Source: Cristatella mucedo (lineage: Eukaryota > Bryozoa > Phylactolaemata > Cristatellidae). From it: a DNA stretch of 64,000 nucleotides. Positions 1-10,454 of the stretch are shown one piece after another (within the stretch, counting starts at the first letter, position 1; every line of letters starts with the position of its first letter). A program made the translations under genes and the position numbers. The notes under the pieces are model-generated. The model was not told the origin of the DNA and did no database searches. It saw only the letters and a list, made by a program, of their open reading frames with translations. The stretch spans positions 3,745,001 to 3,809,000 of the forward strand of contig WPIO01000002.1 in assembly GCA_009760855.2 (NCBI GenBank), written 5' to 3'.

Positions 1-108
1 AACATTTGCCACGTTCATGCAGGACTTTACAGCGCCGTTCGAGAGTAATGCATTCTGGCAGTGCGCTCTTGCTTTTTCCTCGGACCAGCCACTTTTCCAA
101 TCAGGTGC
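1..108 (-). CDS. VWDE-like downstream copy, exon 13 (cut by window edge)
   Basis: Acceptor TGTTTGTAG. The open part encodes [15 protein letters not shown] and onward. The last 42 bases, by comparison with the 150-base twin, lie outside the window. Confidence 0.7.
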
Positions 109-3100
109 CTACAAACAATCAGCGAAAAGGCCAGGCACGGTTGCATTCTCGATGAAAATGTGTTCGCTGCTGTCTTTGCCGAGCGTCCACCCCCTTTATC
201 GATCACTTAACAAGAATTAAATTGAACCAAAGTTAGATGCCAATGTATGTACTCATTGTACCTCCTTCGCAGCAAATGTAAAGCACACAGAGAGAAATGA
301 GAAATTGAGTTATCCTAGGGCGCTTTATCAAATGCATTGTAAATTATGATTATTATTACCTTTTCGTCCTTCTTGCCATCGTCGTAAATGTAGTCAAATG
401 ACTCGAACAAAAGGTCGCCAACCTTAGCAGAGCTTTTCACGTTGCAGTATCTGTCTATCTGAGGCTGAAGTGGGCAGTCTCTGCCAGCGATCGCGTCTGC
501 CTTTAGGCACGTAAGATGCGGAGAACCTCCAGAGACAGGACGCTTGCTGTCGCAGTTGCAGTACTGCTTGGTCGACGTCGTCAGGCTCGGTAGTTCACTG
601 GGCTGACCTTCACGACCATTGCCGTAGGACGCTAACGTGACGAACAGCGACTCTTGAACGGGTATTCTAGGCAGAGACGAAAATGAAAACCTTTGAATAT
701 ACTGTGTAAGCTGCAACTGAATGTTTCGAGTTTTAATTTAAAAATAGAATCCCAGCCTTTGTTAAATATTGAAAATGCTTGCTGCAAGCAGGAAAGTACG
801 TAGTTTACAGGAAGCTTATACAACCACAATAGACAAGATAATGTAGCGTAATGTATCTCCGTCTGTTGCTCAATCAAGCCACACAGACTACGTGAGCTTT
901 AGGCAGGAGAGTTTTCTATAGCACACTCGAAGTCCAAGAGGCGTTTGTTAAGCATGTGTTAGCCGACTAAATACCGCCGGCATCGACGAATAAAGAGCCG
1001 AGTTTTAAAACCTTGGAATCCTCTAGAAAGTGGCACTCTTTTTTCCGGCAGATGCATGATCGTTTTACAAAATCCGCAACCAATGGCTCAACGGATTGGT
1101 AGCGGCTCAACTTTCGTGAGCTATGCCTACCTCCAGTCGTCAGCGAAGTCAGAGGTATACTCCGATTGCACGGTACCGTTTCTAAAGCGAAAGTCATCGA
1201 CATGATTGCCGCTGAATAGGCCGCATAGCCCGCCAGTGGCATTCATATCAATCCAGCTGCCCGGTACGATCGTAACGCTGTAAGGGCCGGCACTGCCGAA
1301 ATATATCCTAACGATTGCACCGGTCGGCAGACGTATCTACAATACAGAGATACGGGATGTAAAAAGTATGAAGGATTTTAAAGTGATGGCTTGCACTAAC
1401 AGCGTCAAGATTTTTCAGACAGGCTCAGATGCCTAACAGAGAGTCTGTCAACAACGGTCTAGCTGTAAGTGAGTCGTTCAAGTGCTGCAGGTATTACCTC
1501 GTACGTGTTGCCGCCTGAACTGACCGCGAGTCCTCTGTTCGTGCAGCCAACAATGCCTGCCCTGAAGAAGCTTCCTCTAGCTTTGGTCAACGATCTGATC
1601 TTGTCGCAGGTATCCAGCATAAAGACATCGTCACCAGATCTCACTGCCAGGGCACAATTGCAAGTCACCCAGGAGTTGGTGTGACATGGCTGATAGAAGC
1701 TCTGAACCTGCATCATCAGAATGGGCGCCATTTCTGTGCGATACTTAGTCATTGCCGAGGACGCCTACTCAGGGCACTCTCCATTCACAGCAGTGTTTGA
1801 AACTAGTATTCACCACTTATAGCGTAGAGGCAAGTCTTTCCTGTAGAACGATGAAGCAGCATCAATGGGAGACCGAAAATGAGACAAAGCCTGATTGCCA
1901 AATTTGTTCTTTTGATCTACGAACTGCGACCGACAGACTCAGTAGGTAACTTAAATACTGTAACAGTGCAAATTTACTCCGGAAATAAAATCTCAAAATT
2001 CTGTTCCATTCTACAATCGACTACTTTCTTAGTCAAACGTGTAGGATACCTCATCAAGAATTGTAGTTGTATTCCAATTTAAGCTAAGATGCTATTACCA
2101 CATCTCTTGGCATGAATGCATTATAGTGAGGATAAGACAGAATGACTTTTGCACCTAAAGACAAAGGAAGTCTTAGCTAGGACTCTCAAGGGATACTATA
2201 GTGCAGAAGCTTGCTTTAGTAATTGAAACCTCTCTGCCCTTCAAATTTTAGCGAGAAGTCAACATCATGTGTTCCGGACGCGTTCATTAACCGTCTCCAG
2301 TTCGAAAAGTGTGTTCAAAATTACAGTCGGAAGTTAATGACAATAATTATTACAACAACGATAACAATTTCCTTGCATAGATCCTTGGCGAGAGCGTGGC
2401 TGTGTTCAAGCTCTTCGCTGTCACGAGAGTAGAAACTGCCAATAATCAACGAAAATAAAAGTAGGAAACCTGCTTAGAAAGCAGGAAGCAGTAGACAGAA
2501 CTAATGCCAAGACGATCATGAAAAAGCGCACAAAATACTCGCAGCCGCTAAAATGCAGGATTCAACTATACTATTCCAATGAATAAATTACACCGACGTT
2601 GCATGGTAAACCTCCTTGCTGAACTAGGGCTCCCGTCGAAGAGCTTACGTGGCTCTCGATTCCTAAAACGTCTTGAATGTTGCTTAAAAAGTGAAAGATT
2701 TCACTTGAGTCGTGTGCTTCGTGGTGTACAGTAATTGTTCTTGCATAGCAATGCTATTTTGCCCCAAGTATTAAAGTAGTGCAGCGGTCATTTAATATAG
2801 TACATATTACTGCTGGCTGCGGCTACAATGCTGAACGTAAACAAAAAACTAATTAGTGCTGATAGATAATCCTAATTAACGTTCAAATGATGAGGTTTAA
2901 ATATTTTTCTGCTCATTCACACAGAGTGTCCATTTAATTTAAAGGTTTTTTCCAAAGCATGTACGCGATATCAAGCTTGCACTTACTTCAACGTCACTGA
3001 GCTGGTTTCGGTACAGGATAAAGGAGCCCTGTAGATGCATTTCATACGGACTGCAAAAAAAAAAAGTAAGTCACGTGAAACGTTTGAATTGTTCTCGCTC

Positions 3101-5689
3101 GATTTTTTCAATGGGGCTTTCGAATTTTCTTCGGAAAAGCTTGGTGTTCAAATTCAGTTATATCTGTTGGTGGCTTCATTGCACCGACACGTGTACAAAA
3201 GCCATTGAAGTGACGAAGCCAAAAAGAAGTAACGCGGCACTTTCTCATGAAACCCACTCTGACTCTTGCGCTTATGTGCGTCTTACCGTCGCGGACGACA
3301 AGGTCAGGCGCATATTTCTAGACTGCCGTCACCTTACTGCTGGCTGCACGGTCAGAAAGTCAACCAATGCATAGCGAGCGCGAGGTCAAGCTCAACTAGG
3401 CTCACAGTTCCAGGCAGTGGACGAGATATCATGCGTCGTCTTTACGGACGTTGTTGTTATCCTTAGAAAAAGTTGCCTTGGATTGGGCATTAGCACAGCA
3501 CAAAAAATCAAGAGATTGGCCATCACGATTTAGATCAATTAAGGCTGGACTCGCCGCCTATCATCGTTCATTAACATGTTCTAATTAGTTTCAACCACTG
3601 AAGCAGATATGCTACAATAAAGACCAGGTGAAAATTGAAGATCTGATTATCTGCTCACTCTCTGTCAGATATTTAATTTAAATATCAGGTTCTTTTCGTT
3701 GAGACAGTTTAGACTAAGTTGGACGATAAATTATATTATTCTTTGAAGCGCATATAATAGTGCATCAGCTTTTTTATTTCTTCGTAATTGACACTAATGA
3801 ATGCCATTCTCAGGCGCTAGTTTTATACCGCACGCTAAATGTACTGCATACATGAGGTAGTTTCTTTTTTGCCGTTTTTCTCTCCACGCAATCCACCTAC
3901 TATTACCATTGTATTACTATTTATATTATATTTATCTTTATTATTTATCATGCTTATGCTTTACTCGTGTGACTGTTAAACTCAATTCAAAAAACTGTCG
4001 AATGTACATACCGTTTGTCGAAGGTCTGCATGTGAGGATCGTTATTTGAGTAGCACATGGCTGAAGGTGCCGAGCGGTCGCGATCCACAATCTTAACCTA
4101 AAGAAAATAAGGATTGCATACTTTGCCGTCGGCGTGAAGGGACAAAAGACTCAAAAGGATAAGCCAGCCTCTTTGGATTCGGCCAACGCTTTGCTCACCT
4201 CAACTTCGGACAGCTCCAATCCATGCCATGCCTGCTTGACTGGAGAAAACCCGATTGTCGTAAACTTGACATTCTTGGACACTGTTTCTTGGGACCAACC
4301 AAACTTTCCATCGACCGTAGCCGTCACGTTTACATACGTAACAAGACTTCCATTAGAGTTACCACTAGCCTGCCAGCCATCCATGATGGTGCCACACGTG
4401 AGACCCTCAATAAGCAAGTTGTTTTCCGGAGTTCCCCTTGATAATTGTGTACACGACGGCGATATATGCGCAGCCAGAGCGACCGAACACCTATTAGATG
4501 CACCGGCAGACCTATTTTCACTATCGCAGAGTATCGGTACGGTCGCAGTCAGCTCAATGGTGTGTCGTTCTCCTTCGAGTAGAGTAATTTTCTTGGGCGA
4601 CACCTACAAACCCACGAGTGGTTCTATGGATCGTTTGTCCGGTCAGGGGAAAATACAGAGATCAGCAGCCGTAGAATTGGCACATTTTTTTTCGCCTGCC
4701 TCAGCTCGACAGACAAACTGAGGAGTCAGTTGTATAATGATGAGCAACTACGTACGCTAAAAAGCATTAAGCACTCTGTTTCTAGCTTTCCCAATAAGCA
4801 TGGGTAATAAGCACTGGTAAAATCAATTAACATCAGTGAGCAACGCGTTATCCATCCACTAAGGTTTCACTTTAAACGCAGCCGACACTTCTTTCTAACG
4901 TACCTCTATTCCGGCAAAAAACGGATCGCTCGATTTCCTCGCTCCGACTCGACCATCCTTTGTCCAAGGAAGAATGTTACAGACAATCTAAAGAGAAATA
5001 AAAACGATAGCCGCGCTGAAGCTATGACGATGTAACAACTATTGGGTAGCACTAATCAGAACACGTGCATGCATTTCAAAAGAATTCCCTTATGCTTTCG
5101 GGTGGCATTCGATTTCCTATAGCCTTGTATCGAAACCACGGAGAAACACGCATTTTTTCAATGTCATCATAATACTGGGCACCTCGTAGAGGTGCACCTA
5201 AACGTGTACTCGTGGAGAAATAAGCATGATAGGTTGTACATGCCTCCGACGTATAAGCGGCAGCTGCAATACGGCCGATGAATAATGTACTATTCACAGG
5301 TGTGCATGGTAAATGCAATGGTTAGCGCCCTTAGTTTCTCAACTCAAGTCAGTGGCCTCTCCACTTAATCATGCCAAAAGCGAATAAAGATGTCTAGCTC
5401 AACCTGTGGGGGCACGCCTGTGGTACCTGAGCATTAAAGCGAAAGTCGGGTGGCAGTTGGTCTTCAGGTAAGATGACTGGAAGCTGATCGAATTGACCCC
5501 CGACGATGGCTTGAAGAGAAGCAGACACACGATTGCCGAGCTCGTTCGTGTAGGCTAGCGACCATGTGATGTTGAAAAGAAGATCGCGCTCAAGTGGTGC
5601 AGTCGGCAGAGTGCACACGAAGCTCAATCTCAATTTCGAGCTTCTCGTCACTGACCAGCTCACGACGGGTGTGCCGATAAAGTTGGGTG
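1..5689 (-). CDS. VWDE-like downstream tandem copy: Ig-like to VWD exons (partial)
   Basis: Near-identical repeat of the upstream copy, including introns. Exons in transcription order: 5689-5427, 4987-4904, 4603-4199, 4097-4012, 3050-2987, 1707-1498, 1336-1131, 666-360 and 108-1 (cut by the window edge). All exons are open and splice sites are kept. No intact signal-peptide or D8C exon precedes them: relics of exons 3 and 4 sit at 5.78-6.2 kb. The copy may be read only as part of a fused transcript from the upstream copy (exon 17 end phase 1, exon 5 start phase 1), or may be a recent pseudogene. The few differences include 4492 (Arg in place of Gly) and A-run changes near 2850 and 3055. Confidence 0.75.
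258..356 (+). mobile_element. L2-like LINE 3' tail (intron of downstream VWDE copy)
   Basis: Matches the L2 family 3' end: GCAGCAAATGTAAAGC..., a degenerate GCGCTTTATCAAATGCATT, then ATT repeats. It is also present at 12519-12617, so it predates the tandem duplication. Confidence 0.75.
360..666 (-). CDS. VWDE-like downstream copy, exon 12
   Basis: 307 bases, phase 2 to 0. As in the twin, the donor merges with the ATT repeat of an intronic L2 tail, so the L2 insertion is older than the tandem duplication. Confidence 0.74.
1131..1336 (-). CDS. VWDE-like downstream copy, exon 11 (VWD, GLCG)
   Basis: 206 bases, phase 0 to 2, with the GLCGLFSGN motif. Twin of 13391-13596. Confidence 0.8.
1498..1707 (-). 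CDS. VWDE-like downstream copy, exon 10 (VWD)
   Basis: 210 bases, phase 0 to 0, open, identical in structure to 13758-13967. Confidence 0.78.
2987..3050 (-). CDS. VWDE-like downstream copy, exon 9 (VWD)
   Basis: 64 bases, phase 2 to 0. The acceptor pyrimidine tract is longer here (an uninterrupted A-run on the plus strand) than in the twin. Confidence 0.72.
4012..4097 (-). CDS. VWDE-like downstream copy, exon 8 (VWD start)
   Basis: 86 bases, phase 0 to 2. Carries the NDPHMQTFD start of the VWD domain, with the same splice sites as 16271-16356. Confidence 0.78.
4199..4603 (-). CDS. VWDE-like downstream copy, exon 7
   Basis: 405 bases, phase 0 to 0, fully open. One coding difference from the twin was seen, at 4492 (T against C at 16751), changing Gly to Arg. 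Confidence 0.76.
4904..4987 (-). CDS. VWDE-like downstream copy, exon 6
   Basis: 84 bases, phase 0 to 0, same splice sites as the twin at 17163-17246 (TTCTCTTTAG acceptor, GAG|GTACGT donor). Confidence 0.72.
5427..5689 (-). CDS. VWDE-like downstream copy, exon 5
   Basis: 263 bases, phase 1 to 0, acceptor GTGTTTTTAG and donor CAG|GTACCA. Identical to its twin 17686-17948 except for the first few bases, where homology to the twin breaks down. First intact exon of this copy. Confidence 0.75.
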
Positions 5690-5779
5690 CTAAAAACACC
5701 AAGCAGACGGCCCAAACTGACGTTCTGAGAAGTTCTGAGCTCAGCTCGCTCCCTCGGAAGCTGAACGAGTGAGGTATGC

Positions 5780-6200
5780 GATTCATTCTACCTCTGCAAA
5801 GGGGCTCAATAGTAATAATAATAATAATTCACTTGATAAAGCGCCCTAGGAGAACCTAATCTCTCTCTAGGCGCTTTACATTTGCTGAAAAGTGAAATGC
5901 AATTGAATGGTAAAGAAGTTGTCAATTGGCTACAAAGCACCGTCATTCATCGTATCTGCCGGGATAAATACAATTCTAGCCATCTAAGAAAATCAGTAAG
6001 CGTTCGGACACGAGGCTACTCTTGGCGAGCAAAAGAAATGTTAGCTGTTGCAGTTGTTCATCTCTACTTTCCTCCGCTCAAAGCAGAGTTGTTGAGAATT
6101 GACTTTGGAAGATCCACCATTGGAGAAGTCTATTCTGTGGACAAATGTCACCTGGTGATTGCTTTGTGGTAATGCAGCTAACCAATCCTGAGATGACTGC
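5780..6200 (-). pseudogene. Decayed exons 3 and 4 (D8C and linker) of the downstream VWDE copy
   Basis: About 6050-6200 aligns by eye with exon 3 of the upstream copy (shared stretches such as the GTGGATCTTCCAAAG region and the CTTTGAGCGGAGG region, minus strand) but has lost its frame and several codons. The linker exon 4 survives only as about 30 bases near 5785-5812; the rest is replaced by an L2 tail (5812-5950). The copy therefore lacks a working N-terminal half. Divergence here is far greater than in the exons just downstream. Confidence 0.6.
5812..5950 (-). mobile_element. L2-like LINE 3' tail inserted into exon 4 relic
   Basis: TAATAATAATAATT, then CACTTGATAAAGCGCCCTAGG and CTAGGCGCTTTACATTTGCTG, the reversed L2 tail. 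It is absent from the matching place in the upstream copy (18046-18105), so it inserted after the two copies separated there. Confidence 0.8.
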
Positions 6201-6275
6201 AGGAGTTGAGATCTCTATTACGTAGAAGCCCCTAGGCATACAACTGAATTCGACTGAACACGGTACGAATCTCAC

Positions 6276-6390
6276 CTTCCGGTGTTGTCCATTCAGCCGT
6301 GCTTGTTTTCGGTTTGCAAACCTTGCCAGTCTTGTCAGGGTGAGTTGCATTTGCGGCATAGCAGACGCCCTCAATAATGCACACATCGGG
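6276..6390 (-). CDS. VWDE-like exon 17: cysteine-rich CxIxGVCY motif
   Basis: Acceptor AATATTTCAG, donor G|GTGAGA, 115 bases. It encodes [18 protein letters not shown], then [15 protein letters not shown], a motif seen near the end of such proteins. The start phase (0) does not match the end phase of exon 16 (1), so a small exon in the 2.9 kb intron, another splice site or a defect is likely. Its end phase (1) matches the acceptor phase of exon 5 of the downstream copy. Confidence 0.6.
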
Positions 6391-9300
6391 CTGAAATATT
6401 TACAGTCGTCGACAAAGGCTAGAGTAGAGATAAAGCCGTACTCTTTCAAATCAAATAATAAAGTCAGCTTTGCATATTCGCTAGCCGTTCACTGCCAGAG
6501 GTGCCTGCCTGCATACATGCAGGTGCTTAAAACAAGCAGAAATACAAGCAGAAAAAAACAAGCATGCTAAGACTACGCTATGCTAAACCTTATTCTAACG
6601 ATGCAACATGGAAGAATGTAGCCGCCTCAAGAGCTGCCGTACTCGCACAGATTCGTTAGAGATTTTTCGACAAGACAGATACAGCAACTCAATAACCCTA
6701 CAGTAGTCTCCATAGTGTGGCGCGAGGCTGCTGTTCCCGGCCCCTATAGGAGCTGGTCGTCTTGGATCCCCATGCATTTTGTGATCACGCACGTGGTCTG
6801 CGACTTTCCCGAGGGCAATGACGTCATCATGAACGGTATGGTCACGTCTTCGATGATGGTCATGCTCCTGTCATTAATGACAACGGTCGGTCACGATGCA
6901 TCCGGCTTCGAATGACTTTGGCCTGCCTGTCCAGGTTAGCCAGCTGCCAAGGTCGACTCGGCAGAATCGGTAGTACGCAGCTCAGGACCAGGCCAGGCCT
7001 CGGCCTGATTGCAGCAATCGCCTCACCCTAACGGCAGCCCTAGAACCTTTACGAGGAAACCTGCCGTCGATTTATGAAAGAATAAATTTTCAAAAATTCC
7101 ATCGAGTTTTAAGTTTCGACCGTGTATTTTCTAACTGCAGCCATCAGCCAGTAAAATGGTTTCCTAGATGCAACTAGAACCTAAGCGGATCTTTAGCTGT
7201 TATCAGTTTCGTTTTTTAGTTTAGCAATTAATTGCGAAAATGTATTTGCAAGCCGATGCAGCTCTAAGCAAGCACGGTGTTGTAAATTTAGTGACCCTAA
7301 AAGCATGAACTTTTTGCTAGCCAACACAATCGCTGTACATTCCTAAGCTCTAGGTTGAAATTGCTTGTTTCGTAAGCATTTTCGTGGACCAAGAAAATGT
7401 AGGTGGTCAATGTCATCTTGTCAGCTTGCAGCAAGACTTAATTCATCAAGAACAAACAGTTTTAGCAGTAATGAGTGGCATATTTTGCGGAGTAGCATGT
7501 TCGATGACAATCTGAAATGTGGCTTTCGCTTTCGATTTGTAAAAACGGTTACTTCTAGTTCTCACGTCGGACAAATTGAGATTGGTCAATCTTCAACAGT
7601 GTTACACGTTGCCAAATTCAGTCCTCTGTGGGGCTGAATACACATTTGAACACGGACCTACCCCGAGATGCAGATCTTGGGAGGCAGGACATTGTGCTGC
7701 CCTAACAAAAGGAATCGTGGAGTAGTTTCTCTGAAGATTAACCTTTTCTTAGACGGCTGTCGCATTCATTATTACGTACGACTCCCGGGTAGGATTATAA
7801 TATAACTGTTTGTTGCTGACTGATAATGAAGTCGTCGCTCATCTATTCGGCTAAGGCCTTTACTTAATTTGCACGGTGCTTTAATGGATTTAAGGTGCAA
7901 AGCAGTGAAAACAACGAATATTTAATATCCTTTTACATCTAGATGTTCAAGCCGTCTTGCTTGTTTTTTTGTTTTCGCATTTAAAAGCTCATCTGTGACG
8001 ACAAATTAAGATAGTCCTTTCTTGGTATTAAACCTAATTAATGAAGATAAATTAAAAAACAGCCGTACACAGGATCTGAGAGCTAATTTTCAGCATGCCT
8101 CCTCAAGGCCAAACACCATAGGCCCTGTACCCTCACGAGAGCAAAAAAAAGGTTCATATCATAATCTATTACTAGGCACTTTAAATATGCTGCAAAGGCA
8201 GAATAATCGAATCGTTTGTGGCAACATGCTGAATGCCAACGAGAATAACACGGTTAGAGGTGAAATGCACTGGGTTAGCATGCAAATATGATTTAGTGGC
8301 ATCATGCACAATGTTGCATGCATAAGCACACAAAAGAAGAATCCCGTGGATCCACTTAATGCTGTGATAAGTAGACGTGTTAAGCGTCGTTTTAAATTAA
8401 CAATGTGAAAATAAAAGCTGATACGGTGAAAGATAGAATGCAGATCAAGTTTCTGATTTAGAGCGAGAGATTTTTTAAATTGCAATGTTTTTAAATGGTT
8501 CGTGTGCCTACATGAACCTATTGAACGTACACGAGCAGAATGGATTAACTTTGGCTCCGGGTATCATAGCCTTACCATGAACGAGCGATTCGGTTCCCTC
8601 TGATACAGACACAAAATTCGCCCAGGCCTCCTAATGAGACTACTGAATTTTTTGACACAGCTTGAAGCATCAGTGAAAGCTTTGATTTGCAGCACTTTTG
8701 TGTTCCTATTTCCTCGGTGTTTTGTTGCTAACCCGAACTCAGCATGGAAGTTTTACAAAGGGATGAAAAGTTATGCATGTTTAGTGTGATGTATTAGTAG
8801 AGGCCAGAACCACAGGCGGCATGAATTGCACAAGTAACTGAACATCATGAGCAAATATGAAATTGTGATTAATTAGTGTTACAAAGCGAAATTTCAGATC
8901 GTCGCTGCTTGGTTCTTAGGCCAAAGTGGAATATTAGAGATTGGAAGCGTGAATAGCAAACCTCGCAAGGATTGCGCATTTAAATTACTTATCGCTTGAA
9001 TAGTAAACAGGACAGTTGATTGACTTCCAGAAAGAATAGATGATAAATCGGCTTGAGCTGCAAGCTTTACATCAAAGCAGTTCTATTACGGGCACAACAG
9101 AATAGTAAGTTCATAACATTAGATATTAGCCTCGTTAGTGTCAGCACACTATGACCATTAATCGAATGTATCCAGTTACCAGACGACCGCTTGTGAAGAC
9201 TGCCACGCTCCACTCACGTAGATGTATATTAATCAACTTTGTAATATAAAATCGTCACTTTTGAACGATTTCAAGCTCAAAACGACTGCACACACTGAAC

Positions 9301-10373
9301 ACCTACCTTCGAAACGCACGCAACCGCCTGTTGAGTGACTGCAAATGTGGCAGTTGCTATTGTAAACCAATACGAAAACCTTGTTGCTGAATGCTTTTCC
9401 ATCGTTGGACACGCTTATGCTATATCGACAAGGCAGTCGTTTCTCCTTTACTATATCTATCATCGATTGTGGGAAATTGCAAGATGCTTGTCCGATGCCC
9501 TCCACGTTTGCAGCAGTATGTTCAGCTGGTGGCCGTGCGAACTTTGCTTCACCAATCACCTGAGAGAAACTCAGCGGCTAAGTCACCTAGTGAGTTAAAT
9601 TGCTCGCTCAATAGATCTGTATTCAAGAATCCTTATTGCGATTACCTCTATCACTTCAAACTTGCACGTTAGACTGTTTTGTACTGTCGAGAAACCAGAA
9701 CCATACACGGGAATTTTGCCTCCACACGAGGTTACGTTAGAACCTTCGTCGCAACTTCCAATAGATTCATGTAAAGTGGGTGGATTTCGTTCGTCGAAAG
9801 AGCAGTCAGCACCAAAGTATTTCTCCGAGCAGATGCACAAACCTGAACGTTAAATGCATCAAGGAATAAGCCTGAATTCGTCGTGGACGGCATTGAAAAA
9901 TCCCCGAGACCATACGATACAGGTGCCATGCACGTTGCAGGTAAGTGCTATGTGTCGAACAAATTGTTTAACGTAGAAATAATTTGCATTCACGACTGCA
10001 GGCATTTGGACGTAGCACGATAGGACGTCCATCACAGAAAAAGCACGTTGTAGTCCTAGGTCAATGCATTTTCTGACGCTGGCAAACTCAATAGCATGCG
10101 ATCAAGTCAACTAGTATCGGCATGCGGAATAATCATTACTGTTGATAATCACCTCGATAGCCTTCTGTTGCTATTACTGAGACTATCCGAACAGTAAACC
10201 ATTGCATTGGGATGTAGCTGGTTAGTTGCTTTGAAATGTGAGCATTTTATAAGATAAGCTGCAACTATAAAACGATAAAGCATTTTCTAGAAGATCTGAA
10301 TCAAGATTAACTGCTACACTTATCGTCGATGTACGAGCAGCATGGCACAATAGCCGCACGTCCAAGCTGACAG

Positions 10374-10454
<81 letters not shown>

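Noticed and set aside
4134-4721. 195-codon plus-strand open frame (and its twin at 16,393-16,980)
   Set aside because: It is antisense to VWDE exon 7, which has splice sites, phase and family motifs. The frame is a shadow.
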